Assembly: GCA_017420455.1 (NCBI GenBank)
Contig: JAFOJB010000155.1
Span: forward strand, 1-16,908
DNA length: 16,908 nucleotides
Direction: 5' to 3'
From: Blautia sp.
GTDB taxonomy: Bacteria > Bacillota > Clostridia > Lachnospirales > Lachnospiraceae
How positions within the stretch are numbered: position 1 is the first letter of the stretch; each line of letters begins with the position of its first letter. Below, piece by piece: positions 7,648-13,907 of the stretch. A program made the position numbers and the translations under genes. The notes below the pieces were generated by a model that was not told where the DNA came from, did no database searches, and was given only the letters and a program-made list of their open reading frames with translations.

Positions 7648-7665
7648 GACAGGAAGCTTTCTGTC
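7648..7665. repeat. Near-palindrome GACAGGAAGCTTTCTGTC
   Basis: An 18-base inverted repeat with a single mismatched pair around AAGCTT, at the outer edge of the three-unit tandem repeat and next to the large hairpin, which also contains AAGCTT and GACAGG. It may be part of the same duplicated or hairpin-prone material. Confidence 0.45.
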
Positions 7666-7775
7666 AGACAGGCTCCGGAATCATGCCGGAAACCGCTTTC
7701 TGTCACACAGGCTCCGGAATCATACCGGAACTCCTCCTTCTGTCACACAAGCTTCAGGATCATTCCAAGGACTCT
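7657..7775 (-). repeat. Three imperfect 39-40 base tandem repeats that include the 3' end of the GH3 gene
   Basis: The phrase CTTTCTGTCA(C/G)ACAGGCTCCGGAATCAT.CCGGAA occurs twice (from about 7657 and 7696). A diverged third copy (from about 7736) is the real end of the GH3 coding region. TCA stop complements fall at 7664, 7703 and 7743, giving periods of 39 and 40. On the minus strand the real end reads GMILKLV-stop and each downstream unit reads GMIPEPV-stop. The two outer units are closer to each other than to the coding copy. Confidence 0.7.
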
Positions 7776-10133
7776 CCTGGCCGGGATCAGAAGGTCAGCC
7801 CGGGTGAGAGCGTAGGGATGCGCCGGATCGCTGAGGGCGGCAACGATATCCTTTCTGTCAGCAGGAAATCCGGGCATGGTGATATCATTCCCCGCCTTTA
7901 CATTGCCGGCTGCAGAAGCACAGGGCCATTTGCCTCCGCTGTTTCTCATTCCTCCGGTCACCAGCCAGTCGGTCATGACGACTCCCTTAAAGCCCCACTC
8001 ACAGCGCAGGATCCCCGTCAGGAGATAGCGCCAGTTGCAGGCGTGCACGCCGTTGATCAGATTGTAGGAGGTCATGATAAAGTGCGGCTGCGCCTGACGG
8101 ACACAGATCTCAAACCCTTTCAGGTAGATCTCCCGCAGCGCGCGCATACTCAGAATGCTGTTTGAGAAATACCGGTTCGTCTCCTGGTTGTTGCAGGCAA
8201 AATGATTGATCGTTACGGCGCGTCCCGGATGCTTCTGCACCCCTCTGGTGATCGCTGCCGCCATCCTGCCGCTTACCAGCGGGTCCTCTGAATAATACTC
8301 AAAGTCCCGGCCGCAGAGCGGGGATCTGTGGATATTCAGAGCCGGCGCCAGCCAGGCATGTATACCGAAAATCTCCATCTCAGAGCCTACCATATCCCCA
8401 AGAGTCTCTGCCAGAGTATCGTTGAAGCTCTGCGCAATACCTGTACCGATCGGAATGGCGGTACAGTACTGATAGTAGACCTTGTCCTCGGTATTCCCGG
8501 CCGGGACCATAGCCGCAAGCTCTTCTGGCGTATACACCTTCATCATATCGCCGCCAAGAGACATTTCTCCTCTGGCTTCGCCGTCCTTCAGCACATACTT
8601 GCGGGAAAGACGGAGTCCGGCGGGACCGTCTGCCATGATGATCCCCGGGAGTCCCAGATCCTTCAGATATCCGGTCGTTTCCCCCGCAGCTCCTGCCACG
8701 GCGGTGGAGGCATTTCCGATCACTTCCATGATATCCTCTGCATCCTTGTAGGCACCAATGCAAAGATACGCCAGCTGCCCATCCGTAAGAGAATCGGCAA
8801 ACTCTTCGACGGTACTGCGGCCGGCCTTCACATCCTCCCACGAAATGGCGCCGGAAGTCTGCGGCTTTGCAGACGGCTTTGCCTCTGCCGATTCATCCCA
8901 CGCTTTTTCCGTAATGACAGTCTCCGCGATCGCGACTGTTCCGGCGAACCCGGTATTTGCGGAATCCGCACCTGCAAGGATCTTATACTCTCCTGCCTCC
9001 AGCACCCAGCAGCCCGATTCCTCATCAAAGGAAGCCATGTCGTTCTGCGCAAAGGAAGCCTCCAGGATCTGCGTCTCTCCGGGCAGAAGTTCCTTTGTCT
9101 TTGCATAGGCCGCCAGCTCCTTCACCGGCTTGTCGAGCTTTCCTTCCGGAGCGCTGTAATAAACCTGAAGAACTTCCCTTCCTGCGAAATCTCCGGTATT
9201 TTTCACGGCTGCAGAAACCGTCACGATATTAGCCGATTTTTTCAGCGAAAGCTCTGAAATGGAAAAAGTGGTATAGCCGATCCCATAGCCGAAGGGATAA
9301 ATGACTCCTGCCGGATTTTTGTCAAAATGGCGGTATCCGACATATATTCCTTCTTTATATTCTGTGTCATCCGGATCGCCGAAGCCCTCTGTAGAAGGAT
9401 AGCTTTCAATAGACGCCCAGGTCATGGTGAGCTTTCCGGAAGGATAGCTCTTTCCTGTCAGAACATCTGCCAGAACATCCCCGGAGGGTGAACCGAGCTG
9501 TCCCATCTGGAGGATCGCCGGAACCTCCTTCACCGGCGAAAGGTCCACCATGCCTCCGGTGTTCAGGACCAGGACAAACCGGGCATATTTTTCCTTCAGA
9601 GCAAGAATATCCCGGATCTCGGTGCCGGTAAGAAGGATATCCCCCTCCTCTTTCCCGCGGTCCGAACCTTCGCCGGAGATTCTTGCCAGCACATATACAG
9701 CAGTATCCCCTTCGCCGTCGAGCGGAAATTCATATGCGGGCTCCGGGGCGACCCTCCCCATGGCAAAAAGCACAGGATTCGCGCCGGCTTCATCCGCCTG
9801 CCGCCTGAGTTCGCGGAAAAATCTGGTCTTTTCTTCCTCCACTGCCTGGTCATAGGCATCCAGCCAGGCTTTGGTAGTAATCTCGAAGCCGGCGTTCTCG
9901 AGTCCTTCTTCAACATTCACAAAATGTCTGACATTCACATCTCCCGAACCGGTCCCGCCCTTGATCGTGCGGCGGGCTCCGCTGCCATAGAGCGCGATCT
10001 TCCCGGTACCCTGAAGAGGAAGGACTCCCTCGTTTTTCAGAAGCACCATGCATTCCGGGGCCAGAGCCCTTACTTTTCCGATATGTTCCTTCTCAAATGC
10101 CTGGATCTCCGGTGTGTCAATTCTTTTCTGCAT
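7743..10133 (-). CDS. Beta-glucosidase-like glycoside hydrolase family 3, domain-swapped order
   Basis: Probable cytosolic GH3 beta-glycosidase, 796 residues, no signal peptide. Domains run in the reversed order known from ruminal Clostridia (Ruminococcus albus and Butyrivibrio enzymes). The GH3 C-terminal alpha/beta domain comes first (LLKNEGVLPL at 31-40; R.SGEG.DR at 151-159 with likely acid/base E155). A fibronectin-III-like domain follows (about 280-400), and the TIM barrel is last (about 435-796). In the barrel are GRDFEYYSEDP (608-618), HFACNNQETNR (644-654) and the nucleophile D722 in VVMTDW. The residue before H644 is N643, where GH3 enzymes usually have Lys. The start at 10133 is chosen over 10169 because AGGAGG lies 8 bases before it. 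The leader carries the 20-base element shared with the enolase-like gene. Substrate is unproven; beta-glucosidase or beta-xylosidase activity is likely. Confidence 0.92.
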   Translation of the reverse strand: MQKRIDTPEIQAFEKEHIGKVRALAPECMVLLKNEGVLPLQGTGKIALYGSGARRTIKGGTGSGDVNVRHFVNVEEGLENAGFEITTKAWLDAYDQAVEEEKTRFFRELRRQADEAGANPVLFAMGRVAPEPAYEFPLDGEGDTAVYVLARISGEGSDRGKEEGDILLTGTEIRDILALKEKYARFVLVLNTGGMVDLSPVKEVPAILQMGQLGSPSGDVLADVLTGKSYPSGKLTMTWASIESYPSTEGFGDPDDTEYKEGIYVGYRHFDKNPAGVIYPFGYGIGYTTFSISELSLKKSANIVTVSAAVKNTGDFAGREVLQVYYSAPEGKLDKPVKELAAYAKTKELLPGETQILEASFAQNDMASFDEESGCWVLEAGEYKILAGADSANTGFAGTVAIAETVITEKAWDESAEAKPSAKPQTSGAISWEDVKAGRSTVEEFADSLTDGQLAYLCIGAYKDAEDIMEVIGNASTAVAGAAGETTGYLKDLGLPGIIMADGPAGLRLSRKYVLKDGEARGEMSLGGDMMKVYTPEELAAMVPAGNTEDKVYYQYCTAIPIGTGIAQSFNDTLAETLGDMVGSEMEIFGIHAWLAPALNIHRSPLCGRDFEYYSEDPLVSGRMAAAITRGVQKHPGRAVTINHFACNNQETNRYFSNSILSMRALREIYLKGFEICVRQAQPHFIMTSYNLINGVHACNWRYLLTGILRCEWGFKGVVMTDWLVTGGMRNSGGKWPCASAAGNVKAGNDITMPGFPADRKDIVAALSDPAHPYALTRADLLIPARRVLGMILKLV

Positions 10134-10148
10134 TTTTGTTTCCTCCTG

Positions 10149-10168
10149 TTCGCAAGAATATACTGACA
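10149..10168 (-). repeat. 20-base element shared with the enolase-superfamily gene leader (copy 2)
   Basis: On the minus strand this reads TGTCAGTATATTCTTGCGAA, identical to 1731-1750. It ends 15 bases before the GH3 ATG, the same distance as in copy 1. Just upstream on the minus strand ACTCAGTATATATG repeats the CAGTATA core, and ATACTCAGTAT is itself an inverted repeat, so this leader holds extra related half-sites. Confidence 0.6.
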
Positions 10169-10227
10169 TATATACTGAGTATCATTGCTGCCTGATGCCG
10201 GTTCAGAACGGCGCTCGCCCTCCTGTG

Positions 10228-10253
10228 CCTGCAAAAGCGGCCGCCTTTGCAGG
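10228..10253. promoter_or_regulatory. 26-base near-perfect palindrome in the GH3 upstream region
   Basis: CCTGCAAA at 10228-10235 mirrors TTTGCAGG at 10246-10253, with GCGGCCGC in the centre. Only one symmetric position (A/C) breaks the palindrome. It sits 95 bases upstream of the GH3 ATG and 6 bases after the stop of the membrane-protein gene on the minus strand. No T run follows on either strand, so an operator with a CG centre is more likely than a terminator. The binding protein is unknown. Confidence 0.45.
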
Positions 10254-10258
10254 ATGTA

Positions 10259-11071
10259 TCATGAAGAAACCCTTTTATGGCTGATCTTTTTCTTGATCTG
10301 GCATGTCTTCTCTTTGCAATGTTCGCATTTCAGCACCTTGTTGGTTCCCTCCCAGAAACGTTCCGGATGCCTCACATATTGAAGTTCCCAGTGGATCAGC
10401 ACGATCACAGACATGAAAAACAGACTCCAGCTGTAGAAATTCCGTATGAACAGCATGGGGGTGAACATCATAAAATGCCCCCAGTCATAAATACGGCAGT
10501 TGATACAGCATTTATTTTTCATCAGATACGTCTGAAAGGGACAGAAAAACAGAATACAGATGTAATCACATAAATAGTAAAACACCGTGAGCATCAGAAG
10601 ATCTGCTTCCCCGACCACATCGAAAAGATACAGGACTCCCCATACTGCATTATAGATGAGCCAGACCAGCATTACCTTCCAGGCGCCCCGGTTCATTCTC
10701 TGGACAAACCGCAGAAGCTCCAGTTCATCGTATTCTTCCGCCGCCGGAGTATATACTGTCCCTCTCGCCTTTTTCCAGGCCATGGAAAGCCAGTTATTAG
10801 GGATCAGATGAAGAAACATGATCATCATAAATATAAACCAGACGACATGCAAAATGGAAAATCCATGCCAGAAAGGCTGATTCATGAAACGTACCATCCA
10901 TTCTTTCTGGAACAGATACATGATAAAAACACTTACAACAATACATATTCTGAAGGCCAGCTTAAGGAGATAAAATTTTAAAGCCGGTGTCCGCAGAATT
11001 CTTTTCTTTACTTTCCCTGTTACATTTTTCGTCTGCCTGACAAGATTTTCTCTCATTTCCAATTCTTTCAT
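10259..11071 (-). CDS. Polytopic membrane protein of unknown function with two cysteine clusters
   Basis: I do not recognise this family. The 270-residue protein starts with a basic cytoplasmic segment (1-30). About six hydrophobic helices follow: roughly 33-55, 68-90, 131-151, 158-180, 199-210 and 213-228. Two cysteine groups stand out: C177 with C188, C189 and C192 (KCCINCRIYDWGHF) after the fourth helix, and C249, C252, C257 (CEHCKEKTC) in the basic tail. They resemble metal-binding or redox cysteines. It is divergent from the acyltransferase-like/acyl-CoA ligase pair, so a link to lipid or acyl metabolism is possible but unproven. The ribosome site is weak; the ATG at 11056 (MRENLV) is an alternative start. 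Its stop lies just past the 26-base palindrome. Confidence 0.75.
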   Translation of the reverse strand: MKELEMRENLVRQTKNVTGKVKKRILRTPALKFYLLKLAFRICIVVSVFIMYLFQKEWMVRFMNQPFWHGFSILHVVWFIFMMIMFLHLIPNNWLSMAWKKARGTVYTPAAEEYDELELLRFVQRMNRGAWKVMLVWLIYNAVWGVLYLFDVVGEADLLMLTVFYYLCDYICILFFCPFQTYLMKNKCCINCRIYDWGHFMMFTPMLFIRNFYSWSLFFMSVIVLIHWELQYVRHPERFWEGTNKVLKCEHCKEKTCQIKKKISHKRVSS

Positions 11072-11098
11072 TTCTTTTCATTCTTAGGCACTGTCTGG

Positions 11099-11127
11099 AT
11101 TTTACCTTATTTTCTTCTATACTACAA
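11099..11127 (-). promoter_or_regulatory. Probable promoter for the membrane-protein gene
   Basis: On the minus strand TTGTAG (11127-11122), a 17-base spacer and TAAAAT (11104-11099) lie 28 bases upstream of the ATG at 11071. Good box match and spacing. Confidence 0.5.
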
Positions 11128-11156
11128 GAAGTTTTTCGTTCAGGCCCTTATTCCGC

Positions 11157-11185
11157 TTGCTTTTCCCGGTTTTTGGCCTTAAACT
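11157..11185 (+). promoter_or_regulatory. Possible promoter for the acyltransferase-like/ligase unit
   Basis: TTGCTT (11157-11162), a 17-base spacer and TAAACT (11180-11185) lie 46 bases before the ATG at 11231. The match is modest. It is arranged back to back with the minus-strand promoter in this 159-base divergent intergenic region. Confidence 0.28.
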
Positions 11186-11230
11186 GGATATAAACCGGAT
11201 AAAAAAGAAAAAACACAAAGGAGAAAGCCA

Positions 11231-12094
11231 ATGAAGAAAAAATGGGGAGACCGTAAGGACGGGACACGGCTCAGGAACCTGGACTCCATGCATGTGATCA
11301 TGCCTCTCATATACCCAAACCGGTGCGATAATGAAGCATTCCTTACGGAACGTATTGACCTTACCAGCGTGAATGCCTTCCTGGAAAGGAAAAATCAGAG
11401 TGGACCCGCTTACCGCTACAACCTTTTTCAGGTCATTGTTACCGCCATGCTGAAGGTGATCACTCTTCGCCCGGAGATGAACCGGTTTATCGCAAACAAG
11501 ACCATGTATCAAAGGAACGAGGTGTCTGCAGCCTTTACCGTTAAGAAGATTTTTTCCGATGAAGGAGGGGAAGCTCTGTCCTTTCTTCATGCAAAGGAGT
11601 CAGACACTATTGACACCATCCACGACGAGATCTTCCGTCAGGTCTCCCTCTGCCGGTCGGACAAAAAGGACGTTTCCACCGACGCGATGGATCAGCTGCA
11701 GAAGCTCCCCCGCCCGATCCTTCGGACAATCGTTGCCTTTACCCGTTTTCTGGACCGTCAAGGCTGGATGCCCCAGTCCATGATCGGGAGCGATCCCTAT
11801 TATTCCTCCGTGGTGCTCTCAAATCTGGGGTCCATCAGGCTCCATGCTGCCTATCATCATCTGACCAACTGGGGAACGACCTCCGTATTCTGCGTGATCG
11901 GTCAGCGTGCAAAACGGCCTTTCTGGGATGAAGCGGGGAACATGCAGATGCTCGACAGTGTAGATCTGGGTCTGACCATCGATGAGCGGATCGCAGACGG
12001 TTACTATTACGCAAAGACAGTGAGACTGCTGAAAAAGCTTCTGGAAAACCCGGAGCTTCTGGAGCGGCCTCTGGGAGAAAAGGTGGAGTACTGA
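11231..12094 (+). CDS. E2/CAT-fold acyltransferase-like protein lacking the catalytic histidine
   Basis: 287 residues resembling the catalytic domain of 2-oxoacid dehydrogenase E2 acyltransferases (chloramphenicol acetyltransferase fold). No lipoyl or peripheral-subunit-binding domain is present. The match is clearest at the C-terminus: VVLSNLGSI (194-202), the hydrophobic TTSVFCVIG strand (216-224), and DERIADGYYYAKTVRLLKKL (251-270) followed by LENPELL, which aligns with the DHRxxDG...LENP region of E2. The active-site His is E252 (GAT GAG CGG at the codon level); D256-G257 is retained. It may be a pseudoenzyme, a regulatory partner, or use other chemistry. An AAAGGAG ribosome site sits 7 bases before the ATG. 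It is coupled by a 4-base gap to an acyl-CoA synthetase, suggesting that it receives or senses an acyl-CoA. Confidence 0.72.
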   Translation: MKKKWGDRKDGTRLRNLDSMHVIMPLIYPNRCDNEAFLTERIDLTSVNAFLERKNQSGPAYRYNLFQVIVTAMLKVITLRPEMNRFIANKTMYQRNEVSAAFTVKKIFSDEGGEALSFLHAKESDTIDTIHDEIFRQVSLCRSDKKDVSTDAMDQLQKLPRPILRTIVAFTRFLDRQGWMPQSMIGSDPYYSSVVLSNLGSIRLHAAYHHLTNWGTTSVFCVIGQRAKRPFWDEAGNMQMLDSVDLGLTIDERIADGYYYAKTVRLLKKLLENPELLERPLGEKVEY

Positions 12095-12098
12095 TATC

Positions 12099-13820
12099 AT
12101 GGATACGATCACAGCCAAAAGGCCCTGGGCCGGACAGACAGGGGAGGTTCCTCTGAATCTTACCTATTTCGAAGGCTCCATGTCTGACAAGATAGAATGG
12201 ATCGCCGGAAAATATCCGGACAACATTGCCTTCGATTTTATGGGAAGGTCCACGACATACCGGCAGATGGTCCGGGAAATCGAAAGATGCGCGAAAGCCC
12301 TGAAGACCATCGGCGTCCGCGCGGACGACAAGGTCACCATTGCCATGCCGAACTGCCCTCAGGCGGTCTACATGTTCTATGCCGTCAATCTTGTGGGGGC
12401 AATTGCAAATATGGTCCATCCTCTGTCGGCGGAGAAAGAAATCGAGTTTTACCTGAATGATTCCCAGAGTGTGACAGCCATCACCCTGGATCAGTTTTAC
12501 CATAAGTTCGAGGCAGTACGGGAAAGAACCGGACTTGTAAACATCATCATCGCTTCCATAAAGGATGCGCTCTCCAGACCGATCCGGGCCGGGTACATGC
12601 TCACAGAAGGCAGGAAGATCCGGAAGATTCCCCGGGATGCGCCGGTCATCCGGTGGAAGGATTTCATGAAGCTTTCGGGGCACTGTTTCTATCGTTATCG
12701 GGTGGAAAGAAAAAGTGAAGACCCGGCGGTCATCCTTTATTCCGGAGGAACCACCGGTACCACCAAGGGCATCCTTCTGACCAACCGGAATTTCAACGCC
12801 CTCAGTCAGCAGGTTATCGCGAGCAACCCCATGTTTCAGCCAGGAGACAAGATGCTGGCTGCCATGCCTCTCTTTCATGGTTTCGGCCTGGGAGTCTGCA
12901 TTCATTCCATGCTCTCGGAGGGAGGCCGGTGCATCCTGATTCCCCGCTTTACCGCCGCAAGCTACGCCAGACAGATCGTGAAGTACCGCTGCAACTTCAT
13001 CGCCGGAGTACCGACTCTGTATGAAGCCCTTCTGCGGCTGCCTGATATGAAAGGAAAGGACTTAAGCTGCCTGAAGGGAGTTTTTTCCGGAGGAGACAGT
13101 CTTTCTGTAGAGCTGAAGAAAAAGCTGGACAGATTTCTGGAGGAACACAACGCGCAGATCCGCGTCCGGGAAGGCTATGGAACCACGGAGACCGTCACCG
13201 CCTGTTGTCTCACGCCGCCCCACAAGTTCAAGGAAGGCTCCATCGGCGTCCCCTTCCCGGATACCTATATCAAAATTGTAAAGCCGGAAACACAGGAGGA
13301 GCTTCCCTATGGGGAAGAGGGAGAAATCCTTCTTTCCGGTCCGACTGTGATGCGGGAATATATGAACCAGCCCGATGAGACAGCCAGGACCCTTCGCCGC
13401 CACGCAGACGGACTTACCTGGGTCTGCACCGGAGACCTGGGGTATCAGGACGAGGAAGGCTTTATCTACTTCAGAGGACGGGCCAAGCGGATGATCGTAT
13501 CCTCCGGCTATAATATTTATCCCGGCCAGATCGAGAACATCCTTGATTCCCACGAAAAGGTACAGATGAGCTGCGTGATCGGCGTGCCGGATCCCTACCG
13601 GATGCAGAAGGTAAAAGCCTTCGTCAAGCTTACCCCTGACGCGGCTCCTACAGAGGAGACCAGAGAAGAACTTCTCAGTTACTGCAGAAAGCGCATCGCC
13701 AAATACGCAATGCCCTGTGATATTGAGTTTAAAGAAGATATGCCGAAGACCCTGGTGGGAAAAGTAGCCTACCGGGTTCTGGAGGAAGAGGAGCTTTCGA
13801 AGAGATCACCGGAGGCTTAA
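12099..13820 (+). CDS. AMP-dependent acyl-CoA synthetase / ligase (ANL superfamily)
   Basis: Adenylate-forming ligase, 573 residues, cytosolic, activating a carboxylic acid (probably a fatty or aromatic acid) with ATP to acyl-AMP and then the CoA thioester. The phosphate-binding loop is SGGTTGTTKG (215-224). The adenine-binding motif is GYGTTE (359-364). TGDLG (444-448), then GRAKRMI with R461 and SSGYNIYP (468-475), form the hinge region, and the C-terminal catalytic lysine is K555 (LVGKVAYR). All core motifs are intact. It starts 4 bases after the acyltransferase-like gene, with GGTGGAG upstream, so the two are co-translated. No acyl-carrier-protein or dehydrogenase gene is adjacent, so the destination of the CoA ester is unclear. 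A short inverted repeat AGGCTT/AAGCCT spans the stop, without a clear T tract. Confidence 0.9.
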   Translation: MDTITAKRPWAGQTGEVPLNLTYFEGSMSDKIEWIAGKYPDNIAFDFMGRSTTYRQMVREIERCAKALKTIGVRADDKVTIAMPNCPQAVYMFYAVNLVGAIANMVHPLSAEKEIEFYLNDSQSVTAITLDQFYHKFEAVRERTGLVNIIIASIKDALSRPIRAGYMLTEGRKIRKIPRDAPVIRWKDFMKLSGHCFYRYRVERKSEDPAVILYSGGTTGTTKGILLTNRNFNALSQQVIASNPMFQPGDKMLAAMPLFHGFGLGVCIHSMLSEGGRCILIPRFTAASYARQIVKYRCNFIAGVPTLYEALLRLPDMKGKDLSCLKGVFSGGDSLSVELKKKLDRFLEEHNAQIRVREGYGTTETVTACCLTPPHKFKEGSIGVPFPDTYIKIVKPETQEELPYGEEGEILLSGPTVMREYMNQPDETARTLRRHADGLTWVCTGDLGYQDEEGFIYFRGRAKRMIVSSGYNIYPGQIENILDSHEKVQMSCVIGVPDPYRMQKVKAFVKLTPDAAPTEETREELLSYCRKRIAKYAMPCDIEFKEDMPKTLVGKVAYRVLEEEELSKRSPEA

Positions 13821-13907
13821 AGCCTTCGTGCTTCCCTTCATAAGCCGCAAAAGGACTTTTTTTTGCCTGAAACCATGAAGATCCTGATAAAAGAGGTATA
13901 AGAAGCC

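Noticed and set aside
7657..7775. Three tandem repeats considered as a CRISPR array
   Set aside because: Units are contiguous with no unique spacers, and one unit is the coding end of a gene; no cas genes.
7497..8165. 222-codon plus-strand open frame across the GH3 3' repeats
   Set aside because: Covers the hairpin, the tandem repeats and antisense GH3; the repeated peptide (CHTGSGI) arises from the DNA repeats. No start signal.
8328..9257. 309-codon plus-strand open frame opposite the GH3 gene
   Set aside because: Lies wholly inside a clear GH3 coding region; Cys/His/Arg-rich translation, no domain, no ribosome site.
7743..10169. GH3 start at 10169
   Set aside because: It would translate through the 20-base leader element and the AGGAGG ribosome site; the ATG at 10133 is ideally spaced from that site.
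11835..12905. 356-codon minus-strand open frame opposite the acyltransferase-like and ligase genes
   Set aside because: Spans two convincing plus-strand genes and their junction; the translation shows no family features.
13812..13869. Terminator after the acyl-CoA ligase (AGGCTT/AAGCCT and an eight-T run at 13857-13864)
   Set aside because: The inverted repeat at the stop leaves almost no loop and is separated from the T run by about 30 bases. GCAAAA/TTTTGC pairing around the T run is too weak to call.
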